A program made the position numbers and the translations under genes. DNA of 64,000 nt from Streptomyces sp. cg36 (GTDB lineage: Bacteria; Actinomycetota; Actinomycetes; Streptomycetales; Streptomycetaceae), in assembly GCF_041080675.1 (NCBI RefSeq), contig NZ_CP163520.1:6725501-6789500 (forward strand). Direction: 5' to 3'. The stretch's first letter is position 1; every line of letters starts with the position of its first letter. The notes below the pieces were generated by a model. The model made no database searches, was not told where the DNA came from, and saw only the letters and a list, made by a program, of their open reading frames with translations. Shown one piece after another: positions 33,513 to 42,260 of this stretch.

Positions 33513-34682
33513 ATGCCCAAGACGGCATACGTACGCACCAAGCCCCACCTCAACATCGGCACCATGGGCCATGTCGACCACGGCAAGACCACACTGACCG
33601 CCGCCATCACCAAGGTCCTCGCCGACCGCGGCACCTCCGCCTACGTTCCGTTCGACCGGATCGACCGGGCGCCGGAGGAGGCCGCGCGGGGCATCACCAT
33701 CAACATCACCCACGTCGAGTACGAGACCGACACCCGCCACTACGCCCATGTCGACATGCCCGGCCACGCCGACTACGTCAAGAACATGGTCACCGGCGCG
33801 GCCCAGCTGGACGGCGCGATCCTCGTCGTGTCCGCGCTCGACGGGATCATGCCGCAGACCGCCGAGCACGTGCTGCTCGCCCGCCAGGTGGGCGTCGACC
33901 ACATCGTGGTCGCGCTCAACAAGGCCGACGCGGGCGACGAGGAGCTCACCGACCTGGTCGAGCTGGAGGTCCGCGACCTGCTCTCGGCGCACGGTTACGG
34001 CGGCGACTCGGTCCCGGTCGTCCGGGTCTCCGGGCTCCGGGCGCTGGAGGGCGACCCGCGCTGGACGGCGGCGATCGAGGCGCTGCTCGACGCGGTCGAC
34101 ACCTATGTGCCGATGCCGGTGCGCTACACCGACGCGCCGTTCCTGCTGCCCGTGGAGAACGTGCTGACCATCACCGGCCGCGGCACGGTCGTCACCGGCG
34201 CCGTGGAGCGCGGCACGGTCCGCGTCGGCGACCGGGTCGTGGTGCCCGGCGCGGACGTGGAGACGGTCGTCACCGGTCTGGAGACCTTCGGCAAGCCGAT
34301 GGAGTCCGCCGAGGCCGGGGACAACGTGGCGCTGCTGCTGCGGGGCGTGCCCCGGGACGCGGTGCGGCGCGGCCATGTGGTCGCGGCGCCCGGCAGCGTC
34401 GCGCCGAGCCGCCGGTTCACCGCCCGGGTGTACGTCCTGTCGGCGCGCGAGGGCGGCCGGACCACCCCGGTCGCCACCGGCTACCGGCCGCAGTTCTACC
34501 TCCGCACCGCGGACGTGGTCGGCGACGTCGACCTCGGCGGGGCGGCGGTGGCCCGTCCGGGCGAGACGGTCACCATGACCGTGGAGCTCGGCCGCGACCT
34601 GCCGCTGGAGGTCGGCCTCGGCTTCGCCATCCGCGAGGGCGGGCGCACGGTCGGCGCGGGCACGGTCACCGGACTGCTCTGA
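33513..34682 (+). CDS. tuf3: Elongation factor Tu, divergent tuf3-type paralogue
   Basis: A 389-residue EF-Tu. P-loop GHVDHGKT is at 19-26 and the switch I segment contains RGITIN. Switch II reads DMPGHADY at 81-88, where the standard protein has DCPGHADY. The guanine site is NKAD at 136-139 instead of NKCD, and SGLRALEG at 173 replaces SALKALEG. These changes and the shorter length fit the third, divergent tuf gene of streptomycetes, which in S. coelicolor is under positive stringent control. It should bring aminoacyl-tRNA to the ribosome under starvation, perhaps with altered antibiotic sensitivity. It stands alone, away from the str operon. Confidence 0.92.
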   Translation: MPKTAYVRTKPHLNIGTMGHVDHGKTTLTAAITKVLADRGTSAYVPFDRIDRAPEEAARGITINITHVEYETDTRHYAHVDMPGHADYVKNMVTGAAQLDGAILVVSALDGIMPQTAEHVLLARQVGVDHIVVALNKADAGDEELTDLVELEVRDLLSAHGYGGDSVPVVRVSGLRALEGDPRWTAAIEALLDAVDTYVPMPVRYTDAPFLLPVENVLTITGRGTVVTGAVERGTVRVGDRVVVPGADVETVVTGLETFGKPMESAEAGDNVALLLRGVPRDAVRRGHVVAAPGSVAPSRRFTARVYVLSAREGGRTTPVATGYRPQFYLRTADVVGDVDLGGAAVARPGETVTMTVELGRDLPLEVGLGFAIREGGRTVGAGTVTGLL

Positions 34683-34693
34683 CCCACCGCTCC

Positions 34694-34736
34694 CGCGGCC
34701 CGTCCGCGCCGGCACCCCCGGCGCGGACGGGCCGCG
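34694..34736 (+). terminator. Strong terminator after tuf3
   Basis: A 19-bp perfect GC stem (core CGGCCCGTCCGCGCCGG) closes the 5-nt loop CACCC. It starts 12 nt after the tuf3 stop and ends 22 nt before the patatin gene. Confidence 0.88.
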
Positions 34737-34758
34737 GCCGTTCCGTCACACTGCGGGC

Positions 34759-35598
34759 ATGGGAGACACGGCACTGGTGCTGGGGGCGGGCGGGATCACC
34801 GGCGTGGGCTGGGAGATCGGCATGCTGTACGGCCTGGCGGAGGCGGGCGTCGACGTGACCGGCGCCGAACTGGTCGTCGGCAGCTCGGCCGGTTCGGTGG
34901 TCGGCGCGCAGATCACCTCGGGCGCCATCGGCCTGCCCGAGCTGTACGAGCGTCAGCTGGCCCGCGCCGACGGCGAGATCCCGGCCCGGCTCGGCCCGGC
35001 GACGGTGCTGCGGTTCGCCCGCGCGGCGCTGACCTCCCGTACGCCCGAGGAGTACGGCCGCAAGCTCGGCCGGGTGGCGGCGGCCGCCGGGACGGCGGAG
35101 GGGGCGGCCCGGCGCGAGGTGATCGCCGGACGGCTCGTGTCGCACGAGTGGCCCGCGCGGCGGCTGCGGATCACGGCGGTCGCGGCGGACAGCGGCGAAC
35201 TGCGGATCTTCGACCGGGACGGCGGCGTCGGTCTGGTGGACGCCGTCGCCGCCAGCTGCGCGGTGCCGGGGGTGTGGCCCGCCGTCACCGCCGAGGGCGT
35301 CCAGTGGATCGACGGGGGAGTGCACTCCCCGGCCAACGCCCAGCTGGCCGCCGGGTACGACCGGGTGCTGGTCCTCGCCCCGCTGTCGTTCGGCGGCGGG
35401 CCCCTCGACTCGCCCCGCACCCAGGTGGCCAAGCTGACCGCGGCCGGGGCGCGCGTCGAACTGATCACACCCGACCCGGCCGCCCGGCGCGCCTTCGGCC
35501 GCAACTCCCTGGAGCCCGCCCGCAGGGCCCCGGCGGCCCGGGCGGGCCGTGCCCAGGCGGCGGCCCACGCGGCGGCGGTCAAGGAGCTCTGGGCGTAG
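34759..35598 (+). CDS. Patatin-like phospholipase
   Basis: A 279-residue patatin-domain protein. GAGGITGVGW is the oxyanion glycine loop, GSSAGS holds the nucleophile Ser (residue about 44), and IDGGV provides the Asp of the dyad near residue 193. It is a predicted lipid acyl hydrolase, soluble, with an Arg/Ala-rich C-terminal tail (RRAPAARAGRAQAAAHAAAV). It starts 22 nt after the tuf3 terminator, so it needs its own promoter, which is not obvious. Confidence 0.9.
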   Translation: MGDTALVLGAGGITGVGWEIGMLYGLAEAGVDVTGAELVVGSSAGSVVGAQITSGAIGLPELYERQLARADGEIPARLGPATVLRFARAALTSRTPEEYGRKLGRVAAAAGTAEGAARREVIAGRLVSHEWPARRLRITAVAADSGELRIFDRDGGVGLVDAVAASCAVPGVWPAVTAEGVQWIDGGVHSPANAQLAAGYDRVLVLAPLSFGGGPLDSPRTQVAKLTAAGARVELITPDPAARRAFGRNSLEPARRAPAARAGRAQAAAHAAAVKELWA

Positions 35599-35728
35599 GG
35601 CCCCTCGCCGCGGGCCGGTCCGGGCGGCGGCGGGTACCTGACGAACGGCCCGGGCGGCGCGCGTCCGGCCCGACGGCCGCCCTCGGTCAAACCCGCTCCC
35701 CGCACCCCGCGTCGCGCACAATGGGACG

Positions 35729-36574
35729 GTGAACGAGCCGATACCGGTCAGCCGGACAGTGGACGGGGGCACCGCCAAGCTGATGCCCGACGTGGACCGC
35801 GAGCGGGCCTGGCTGCTCACGGTCGACGGGGCGCCCCAGTCGTACGTGGACCTGGACGACCCGACGTACCTGGAGTTCGAGTACGTCCGCAGGCTCGCCC
35901 ACGTCGTGGACTGCGCGGGCGAGCCCGGCGCCCCGCTCGACGTGCTGCACCTCGGCGGCGGCGCGCTCACCCTGCCGCGCTACACGGCGGCGACCCGGCC
36001 CGGCTCGCGCCAGGACGTGGTGGACGCCGACGCGGCGCTGCTCGCCCTGGTCGCCGAGCACCTGCCGCTGCCCGCGCGGAGCGGGATCCGGGTGCACGCG
36101 GCGGACGCCCGGGCCTGGGCCGAGGACGCCCCGGCCGATTCGGCGGACCTGCTCGTCGCCGATGTCTTCGGCGGCTCCCGGGTGCCCGCGCACTTCACCT
36201 CGGTCGACTACGCGCGCGTGGCCGAACGGGTGCTGCGGCCCGGCGGGCTCTACACCGCCAATCTGGCCGACGGCGCGCCCTTCGACTTCCTGCGCGCGCA
36301 ACTGGCCAACTTCCGCGCGGTGTTCCCGCAGGTCGCGCTGATCGCCGAGCCGTCGGTGCTGCGCGGGCGGCGGTTCGGCAACGCGGTGCTGCTCGCCTCG
36401 CACGCCCCGCTGCCGGTCGCCGAGCTGGCCCGGCTGACGGCGGGCGACGCCTTCCCGGCCCGGGTCGAGCACGGGGACGCGCTGCGCCGCTTCACCGCGG
36501 GCGCGGAGCCCGTCCCGGACGCCGCCGCCCGGCCGTCACCCGAGCCCCCCGACGGGGCGTTCGGCATCGGCTGA
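35729..36574 (+). CDS. Spermidine synthase-like methyltransferase-fold protein
   Basis: A 281-residue protein of the polyamine-synthase fold. It shows the substrate-binding N-terminal beta unit (QSYVDLDDPTYLEFEYV), the cofactor motif LDVLHLGGGALTLPRY and the acidic residues VDADAA and DLLVADVFGG. There are no transmembrane segments. Stand-alone actinobacterial members are annotated as fused-MFS/spermidine synthase relatives, and their product is unproven. CACAAT at 35717-35722 lies 6 nt before the GTG with no ribosome site, so it is probably leaderless. It overlaps the convergent MFS gene by 39 bp. Confidence 0.82.
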   Translation: MNEPIPVSRTVDGGTAKLMPDVDRERAWLLTVDGAPQSYVDLDDPTYLEFEYVRRLAHVVDCAGEPGAPLDVLHLGGGALTLPRYTAATRPGSRQDVVDADAALLALVAEHLPLPARSGIRVHAADARAWAEDAPADSADLLVADVFGGSRVPAHFTSVDYARVAERVLRPGGLYTANLADGAPFDFLRAQLANFRAVFPQVALIAEPSVLRGRRFGNAVLLASHAPLPVAELARLTAGDAFPARVEHGDALRRFTAGAEPVPDAAARPSPEPPDGAFGIG

Positions 36575-37897
36575 CGGGGCGTCGGGGGCGATCCCGCCCG
36601 GGGTGCCCGGCGCGAGGGCGGCCGGGCCGGTGGTGGCCGGGGTGCCGAGCGCCCCGTTGACCTCGGCGGTGCGGCGGGTGAGGTCGCGCACGTCCGGCAC
36701 CAGGAGCACCGCCGCCGTCAGGACCACGATCACCACCGCGCAGCCCCACAGCGCCGGGGTGCGCCCGAAGGAGGACTCGGCCGGGCCCGCGAGGGCGGTG
36801 GCGAGTGGCACCATGGCGAGCGAGCCCAGCCAGTCGTAGGCGGAGACCCGGGAGAGCTTCTCCTCGGGTATCTCCTGGTGCATCGCGGTCATCCAGGAGA
36901 CGCCGAACACCTCGATGGACACACCGGTCAGGAACATCACCGCGACCAGCACCCCGATCGGCGTCGGCACCGCGAGCGCGGCGGAGGGCAGGGCGAGCGG
37001 GAAGACGCAGAGGGTGCCGACGAACAGCAGCCGGCGCGGCTTCCAGCGCATCATCACCAGCGCGCCGCCGACGGTGCCCGCGCCGAACGCGGCGAGCGCC
37101 AGGCCCCACGGCCCCGGCCCGCCGAGGTGGTCCCGGGCGACCAGCGGCCCGTACACCGCGTCGGCGGCCACCACCACGGCGTTGACCACGGAGAACTGCG
37201 CCACGATCGCCCACAGCCAGGGGCGGCCGATGAACTCCCGCCAGCCGTCGCGCAGATCGGCCAGGATGCCGCCGCCGGGCTCCCGGGCGGGGACGTGGGC
37301 GACGTCGATGAAGGCCCGCAGCGCGCCCGCGCCCGCGAAGGCGACGGCGTCCACGGCGAGCACCCAGCCGGGCCCCACGGCCGCGATCAGCGCGCCGCCC
37401 AGCGCGGCACCGCCGATCCCGGCGCCCTGCATCGCCATCCGGTACAGCGCGAAGGCGCGGCCCGCCTGTTCGCCCTCCACGCTGGAGAGCAGCATGCCCT
37501 CGGAGGCGGGGCTGAAGAACGCCTGCCCCACGCCGCCGAGCGCGCTGAGCGCGATCATCTGCCACAGGTGCGGGGTGCCGGCCAGGACCAGCAGGGCGAA
37601 GGCGCCCTGGGAGAGGAAGTTGAGGCCGTTGGCGGCGACCATCACCCGGTGCCGGGGTATGCGGTCCGCGAGCGCGCCGCCGACGAGCAGGAACAGGACG
37701 AGCGGCACGGTGCGGGCCGCCGCGACCAGGCCCACGTCGCCGCCGTCGCCGCCCGCCTGGAGCACCGCGAACGCCGAGGCGATCAGGGCTCCTTGGCTGC
37801 CGAGGTTGGTCACGATCGCGGCGGCGGTCAGCAGGGTGTAGTTGCGGCCCGCCCAGTCGGGGCGGCGGAAACGGGAGACGGCGGCGGCAGATGTCAC
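36536..37897 (-). CDS. MFS transporter (enterobactin-exporter-like)
   Basis: A 453-residue major facilitator with 10-12 helices. The typical loop 2-3 motif reads GGALADRIPRHRVM, and ALGGVGQAFFSPASEGML continues the MFS_3 type. It likely exports drugs or siderophore-like molecules. The GTG at 37897 is chosen because GATAGT lies 6 nt upstream as a leaderless -10; an ATG at 37933 is an alternative. The C-terminal about 45 residues are Pro/Ala-rich, and their coding sequence overlaps the convergent gene. Confidence 0.88.
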   Translation of the reverse strand: MTSAAAVSRFRRPDWAGRNYTLLTAAAIVTNLGSQGALIASAFAVLQAGGDGGDVGLVAAARTVPLVLFLLVGGALADRIPRHRVMVAANGLNFLSQGAFALLVLAGTPHLWQMIALSALGGVGQAFFSPASEGMLLSSVEGEQAGRAFALYRMAMQGAGIGGAALGGALIAAVGPGWVLAVDAVAFAGAGALRAFIDVAHVPAREPGGGILADLRDGWREFIGRPWLWAIVAQFSVVNAVVVAADAVYGPLVARDHLGGPGPWGLALAAFGAGTVGGALVMMRWKPRRLLFVGTLCVFPLALPSAALAVPTPIGVLVAVMFLTGVSIEVFGVSWMTAMHQEIPEEKLSRVSAYDWLGSLAMVPLATALAGPAESSFGRTPALWGCAVVIVVLTAAVLLVPDVRDLTRRTAEVNGALGTPATTGPAALAPGTPGGIAPDAPSADAERPVGGLG

Positions 37898-37989
37898 CTG
37901 TGGACTATCGCCGCCGCCGTCCCGATGTGCCAAACCGGCGGGTGTCCGTGCGCGGTGCCGGGGGTGTCACCGCGTACGGACTCCGGGTG

Positions 37990-39057
37990 TCAGCCGGTGG
38001 GCTGTCCGGCGAGCCGGACGGTGCTGAGGATCTTCTGGATGGTCTCCTCGCTGACCGCGCCGTTGACGCCGGTCGCCGAGTAGAGGCTCCAGGCCACGAA
38101 GTCGCCCTTGGCGTTCTTGAAGCCGAAGGTGATCGCCTGGCCGTCGGTGGAGCACTTGCTGGTCTTCTTCACCCCGGTCGCCGAGGCGCGGGCGACGCTG
38201 CCGGTGATGCCCGACTTGGTGGTGTACGGGACCGGCTTGACGGTCTTGATGATCTTCTTGTCCGGCTGGGTGTACGCGCCGTACACCCACCACGGCACCT
38301 GGTTCCCGGCGACCTCGTCGGTGTTCTTCGCGCCGTCGGCGCCCTTGGTGCCGGTGCCCGCGAGCTCGGTGTCCTCGGTGTTGCCGTCGTGGTTGGAGTC
38401 GGTCGTGCACCACTTGGGCTTGTAGTACGCCGGGGCCGACTGCATGATCAGCGGCTTGCCGGTCGGGTCGTTGTGGTCCTCGAAGCCGCCCGCCCAGGTG
38501 GGGCCCTTGAACTCCCAGTCCGAGGGGACGTCGAAGGCGGTGCCCCACTTGGGGTTGGTGATGACCTTCCAGCCCTCGATGGTCGGCTTCTGCTCCTCGG
38601 TGGAGCCGCCGCGCGGGTTGGCGGGCGCGCTGGGAGCGGTGGACTGCTGCGGGGCCACGGGGCTGCCGGACGCCTTGCCGTCCGCCTTGGTGTCCTTGGA
38701 GTCCTTGCCGTCGTCCTTCATCACCACGACGCCCGTGACGACCGCGGCCACGACGACCGCGGTGGCGGCGACGATGGCGATCAGGGTCGTCTTCTTCTTG
38801 CCGCCGTCGTTCTGCGGCGGCACGGGCGGTCCGGGCGGGGCGGCCACCGGGTACTGCGGCACCGTGGGCTGCTGGTACGGGTTGGGCTGCTGCGGGTAGC
38901 CGTATCCCGGCTGCTGGTAGCCGCCGGGCGCGGGCTGGCCCGGCTGCGTCGGCTGAGCGTACGGATTCGGCTGCTGATATCCCGGCTGCTGGTACGGGTT
39001 CTGCCCCGGGTCCTGCGGATTCTGCTCGCCCCCGGGCGGCTGCTGTCCTTGCCACAT
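37990..39057 (-). CDS. Membrane-anchored protein with Pro/Gln/Tyr-rich N-terminus
   Basis: A 355-residue protein. Residues 1-85 are low complexity, with repeated NPYQQP, GYQQP and PQQPNPY units, and are cytoplasmic. KKKTTLIAIVAATAVVVAAV at about 87-106 is the single membrane helix. A Lys/Asp/Ser linker runs to about 150. The extracellular domain starts at PTIEGWKVITNP, contains WKV and W-rich strands plus two Cys (KWCTTD, SKCSTD), and ends ILSTVRLAGQP. The domain resembles streptomycete surface proteins of unknown function (possibly DUF8017-like). The message is leaderless from a good promoter. Confidence 0.8.
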   Translation of the reverse strand: MWQGQQPPGGEQNPQDPGQNPYQQPGYQQPNPYAQPTQPGQPAPGGYQQPGYGYPQQPNPYQQPTVPQYPVAAPPGPPVPPQNDGGKKKTTLIAIVAATAVVVAAVVTGVVVMKDDGKDSKDTKADGKASGSPVAPQQSTAPSAPANPRGGSTEEQKPTIEGWKVITNPKWGTAFDVPSDWEFKGPTWAGGFEDHNDPTGKPLIMQSAPAYYKPKWCTTDSNHDGNTEDTELAGTGTKGADGAKNTDEVAGNQVPWWVYGAYTQPDKKIIKTVKPVPYTTKSGITGSVARASATGVKKTSKCSTDGQAITFGFKNAKGDFVAWSLYSATGVNGAVSEETIQKILSTVRLAGQPTG

Positions 39058-39065
39058 GGCGAGTA

Positions 39066-39094
39066 ACCATAGAGGGGACGGGTGACTCCTCCAA
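39066..39094 (-). promoter_or_regulatory. Leaderless promoter TTGGAG-17-TATGGT (minus strand)
   Basis: On the minus strand TTGGAG (39089-39094) and TATGGT (39066-39071) are 17 bp apart, and the -10 ends 8 nt before the ATG at 39057. This is the clearest sigma-70-type leaderless promoter in the window. Confidence 0.7.
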
Positions 39095-39152
39095 CGTCCG
39101 CCCCTGTGAGGGGATGGTCAAGGTCTACTACTCACGGGTAACATCCGGGGCC

Positions 39153-39605
39153 ATGAGCGCTGATCAGATGTCCGTGGGCGAGATGCTCGCCGCGACCGTT
39201 CCGATGGCCAGGACCCTCAAGCTGGAGTTCCTGGAGACCACCCCCGAGAAGGCCGTGGTCCGGCTGCCCGACCAGGCCGAGTACCACAACCACGTGGGCG
39301 GACCGCACGCGGGCGCCATGTTCACGCTGGCCGAGTCCGCCAGCGGCGCGATCGTGATCGCCGCCTTCGGCGACCAGATGGGCCGTGCCGTGCCGCTCGC
39401 CGTCAAGGCGGAGATCGGCTACAAGAAGCTGGCCATGGGCGTGGTCACCGCCACCGCGACGCTGGGCCGCCCGATCGCCGACGTGGTGGCCGAACTGGAC
39501 GCGGGCGAGCGCCCGGAGTTCCCGGTGAGCATCGCCATCACCCGCGAGGACGGCGCCGTCACCGGTGAGATGACCGTGGTCTGGACGCTGCGTCCGAACA
39601 GCTGA
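39153..39605 (+). CDS. Hotdog-fold thioesterase-like protein (DUF4442)
   Basis: A 150-residue hotdog protein. Its long helix is preceded by EYHNHVGGPHAGAMFTLAESAS, where the standard hotdog motif N-H-x-G-x-x-H-x-G is visible. The rest is the sheet PLAVKAEIGYKKLAMG and VTATATLG. It likely hydrolyses or binds acyl-CoA. TAACAT at 39139-39144 is 8 nt before the ATG at 39153 with no ribosome site, so the ATG at 39114 is rejected. It is divergent from the Pro/Gln-rich membrane protein, 95 bp away. Confidence 0.85.
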   Translation: MSADQMSVGEMLAATVPMARTLKLEFLETTPEKAVVRLPDQAEYHNHVGGPHAGAMFTLAESASGAIVIAAFGDQMGRAVPLAVKAEIGYKKLAMGVVTATATLGRPIADVVAELDAGERPEFPVSIAITREDGAVTGEMTVVWTLRPNS

Positions 39606-39704
39606 CACCCGAGGTCCGGGGTCGCGAGCAGGTAGGCTTCCCGGCGTGCGCCAAGGGGGGTGCACGCCGGGCGCAGGCCCGTCGCGATCGGGAGGATTCG
39701 GGCG

Positions 39705-40355
39705 TTGCACATCCAGGAGTGGCTGGAGAACATCCCCGCCGTCAGTGTCTACCTCCTGGTGGGGCTGGTCATCGGCCTGGAGAGCCTCGGCATTCCGCTG
39801 CCGGGCGAGATCGTCCTCGTCAGCTCCGCCCTGCTGGCGTCCCAGCAGGGCCACATCAACCCGGTGATCCTGGGCGCCGCCGCCGTGGTCGGCGCGGTCG
39901 TCGGCGACTCCATCGGGTACGCCATCGGCCGCAAGGGCGGCAGACCGCTGCTCGCCTGGCTGGGCGCCAAGTTCCCGCGGCACTTCAGCGAGGGCCATGT
40001 CGCCATGGCCGAGAAGTCCTTCCAGAAGTGGGGCATGTGGGCGGTCTTCGTCGGCCGCTTCATCGCGCTGCTGCGCATCTTCGCCGGACCGCTGGCGGGC
40101 GTGCTGCACATGCCGTACTGGAAGTTCCTCATCGCCAACGTGCTCGGCGGCATCGTCTGGGCGGGCGGCACCACGGCCGCGATCTACTACATCGGCACGG
40201 TCGCCGAGTCGTACCTCAAGAACTTCTCCTACGTCGGCCTCGGCCTCGCCGCGGTCTTCGGCGTCGTCTCCATGCTGGTGGTCAAGAACCGCGCCAAGAA
40301 GGCGTCGGCCGAGGTCGAGACGGCCGCGGCGGAGAACGTCCCGGCCGCCGACTGA
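39705..40355 (+). CDS. DedA family membrane protein
   Basis: A 216-residue DedA protein starting with TTG at 39705; GGAGG at 39691-39695 lies 9 nt upstream. LHIQEWLENIPAVSVYLLVG is the first membrane-associated segment. The DedA motifs GIPLPGEIVLVSSALLA, GDSIGYAIGRKGG and FVGRFIALLRIFAGPLAG follow. DedA proteins act in lipid-carrier flipping and membrane homeostasis. The window has a second member of the superfamily, at 32310. Confidence 0.9.
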   Translation: MHIQEWLENIPAVSVYLLVGLVIGLESLGIPLPGEIVLVSSALLASQQGHINPVILGAAAVVGAVVGDSIGYAIGRKGGRPLLAWLGAKFPRHFSEGHVAMAEKSFQKWGMWAVFVGRFIALLRIFAGPLAGVLHMPYWKFLIANVLGGIVWAGGTTAAIYYIGTVAESYLKNFSYVGLGLAAVFGVVSMLVVKNRAKKASAEVETAAAENVPAAD

Positions 40356-40374
40356 CCCGCGCGTCCGCCGCCGC

Positions 40375-40815
40375 TCACGGCCGCAGCAGGAACGTGAGCG
40401 CGCGGCCGAACACCAGCCGGCCCGCCCGCGCGGTGAGCCGGTCCAGCGCGCGCGGCAGCCCCCGCACCCGCAGGTCCTCGCGCCACACCAGCAGCGCCCC
40501 GGCCCCCTCGGGCCCGGGGCGCACCTCGATCTCGGCCCAGCCGGTCACCAGCCGCCCGCGCTTCTCCAGCCGGCAGTGGCCGGGGCGTCCGGGCGCGGGC
40601 GGGCGCCAGGCCACGACCTCCATCGGATCCTCGAACGCCAGCCGCCCGAGCCCGGTGCGCGCCACGAACACCGTGCCGGGGCCGGTGGGCGCCGGGGTGG
40701 TCACGGTGATCCGGGTCAGCGGAACGCTCCCCGAGTGCCGCGGCCAGTCGGTGACCCGCCGCCAGACCTCGTCGGGCCCCGACGCGATGTGCCGCTCGAT
40801 CCGGAAGAGTGCCAT
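40375..40815 (-). CDS. SRPBCC family protein
   Basis: A 146-residue START-like protein: ALFRIERHIASGPDEVWRRV is the first strand and helix, and WAEIEVRPGPEGAGALLVWR the middle sheet. The last helix, ALDRLTARAGRLVFGRAL, is typical. TACGAT at 40822-40827 is 6 nt before the ATG with no ribosome site, so it is leaderless. It is a conserved streptomycete ligand-binding protein of unknown ligand, convergent with dedA. Confidence 0.85.
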   Translation of the reverse strand: MALFRIERHIASGPDEVWRRVTDWPRHSGSVPLTRITVTTPAPTGPGTVFVARTGLGRLAFEDPMEVVAWRPPAPGRPGHCRLEKRGRLVTGWAEIEVRPGPEGAGALLVWREDLRVRGLPRALDRLTARAGRLVFGRALTFLLRP

Positions 40816-40910
40816 CCGGCGATCGTACGGGCGCCCCGCGCGCACCGGCCCCCGCCGCGTCGCCTACCGTGCCCCTGGGTGCGACGGATTTCCGTACGAA
40901 GGAGTGGCGC

Positions 40911-41441
40911 ATGGCAGAGCAGGCGTTGGTGACGGGTGTGGGCGGCAAGGAGCCGCGGATCGACCCCACGGCGTTCACCGCACCCACCTCCGTGGTGATC
41001 GGCGAGGTGACGCTGGGCGCCGGGGCGAGCGTCTGGTACCACGCGGTGCTGCGGGCCGACTGCGGCCCGATCGTGCTCGGCGCCGACAGCAACGTCCAGG
41101 ACAACTGCACGGTCCACGTGGACCCCGGCTTCCCCGTCACGGTCGGCGAGCGCGTCACGGTCGGCCACAACGCGGTGCTGCACGGCTGCACCGTGGAGGA
41201 CGACGTCCTGATCGGCATGGGCGCGACCGTGCTCAACGGGGCGGTGATCGGGGCCGGTTCGCTGATCGCCGCGCAGGCCCTGGTGCCGCAGGGGATGGTC
41301 GTGCCGCCCGGCTCGCTGGTCGCGGGCGTGCCCGCCAAGGTGCGCCGGGAGCTGACCGCGGAGGAGCGCGAGGGCATCAAGGTCAACGCGCTGATGTACC
41401 TGGGGCTGGCCGAGGACCACCGCGCGGCGCACCGGGGCTGA
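40911..41441 (+). CDS. Gamma-class carbonic anhydrase-like protein
   Basis: A 176-residue left-handed beta-helix protein. The three metal-ligand His are H69 (TVHVDP), H86 (VGHNAVL) and H91 (LHGC), spaced as in gamma carbonic anhydrases such as YrdA/PaaY. It is a trimer by analogy. AAGGAG at 40899-40904 precedes the ATG, and TACCGT near 40865 may be the -10. Hydration of CO2 is possible, but many members are inactive on CO2. Confidence 0.9.
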   Translation: MAEQALVTGVGGKEPRIDPTAFTAPTSVVIGEVTLGAGASVWYHAVLRADCGPIVLGADSNVQDNCTVHVDPGFPVTVGERVTVGHNAVLHGCTVEDDVLIGMGATVLNGAVIGAGSLIAAQALVPQGMVVPPGSLVAGVPAKVRRELTAEEREGIKVNALMYLGLAEDHRAAHRG

Positions 41442-41500
41442 GCGGAAGATCACAGGGCCGCGCGCTGACCGGCGCACTCGCCGGTGAGTACCGTGTGCGG

Positions 41501-42244
41501 GTGCCGAAGAACAGAAACACGTTCTCCTCGCTGACCGCCTGGCGGCGCGGGATCGCCGCGGCGGCGGTCCAGCGCGGCTGGGAGTGGGTCAAGGAGACGG
41601 GGGCGGTCACCGCCGCGCATCCCGGACGGCTGCGGTTCCGCCGCATCGGCTCCGGCACCCGGCTGGCCTTCCCGCAGGGCACGGTCTTCGGCGAGCCCTG
41701 GATCGAACTGGGCGAGCACTGCATCATCGCCGAGCAGGTCACGCTGACGGCCGGGCTGATGCCGGGCCTCGACCTCGGCTCCGAGCCGATACTGACGCTG
41801 GGCGACGGCGTGGTGCTGGGCCGCGGCAGCCACGTCATCGCCGACACCACGGTGACCATCGGCTCCAACACGTACTGCGGCCCGTACGTCTACATCACCT
41901 CGACCAACCACAGCTACGACGACCCGCACCAGCCGGTCGGCACCCAGTGGCCGCGGATGGAGCCGGTGGAGATCGGTCCGGGCTGCTGGCTCGGCACCGG
42001 CGCGGTCGTGCTGCCCGGCGCCCGGCTCGGCCGCAACGTGGTGGTCGCGGCGGGCGCGGTCGTCCGGGGCGAGGTGCCCGACCACGCCGTGGTCGCGGGG
42101 GCGCCCGCGCGGGTGGTGCGCACCTGGGACCGGGAGAACGGCTGGCAGCCGCCGCTGCGCACCCCGGCGCCGGTGCCGATCCCGGAGGGCGTCACTCCGG
42201 AACAGCTGCTCGCGGTCGCGGAGTTGGCCCCGGACGAGGTGTAG
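41501..42244 (+). CDS. Acyltransferase of the left-handed beta-helix (hexapeptide) family
   Basis: A 247-residue protein with hexapeptide repeats from about residue 50 to 200 (GEHCIIAEQVTL, GDGVVLGRGSHVIA, GPYVYITSTNHSYDD). The N-H-S-Y-D-D segment resembles the catalytic His region of LbH acetyltransferases. VAAGAVVRGEVPDHAVVAG is the typical end. It probably transfers an acetyl group to a sugar or amino acid. TACCGT at 41489-41494 lies 6 nt before the GTG, indicating a leaderless start. It lies next to another beta-helix protein gene. Confidence 0.87.
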   Translation: MPKNRNTFSSLTAWRRGIAAAAVQRGWEWVKETGAVTAAHPGRLRFRRIGSGTRLAFPQGTVFGEPWIELGEHCIIAEQVTLTAGLMPGLDLGSEPILTLGDGVVLGRGSHVIADTTVTIGSNTYCGPYVYITSTNHSYDDPHQPVGTQWPRMEPVEIGPGCWLGTGAVVLPGARLGRNVVVAAGAVVRGEVPDHAVVAGAPARVVRTWDRENGWQPPLRTPAPVPIPEGVTPEQLLAVAELAPDEV

Positions 42245-42260
42245 GGCCGCGGCGGCCGGG

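Noticed and set aside
32310-34715. One long minus-strand frame spanning the TVP38 gene and the tuf3 region
   Set aside because: Only the last 253 codons show a real membrane protein. The rest is antisense to tuf3, and the leaderless start at 33071 is well supported.
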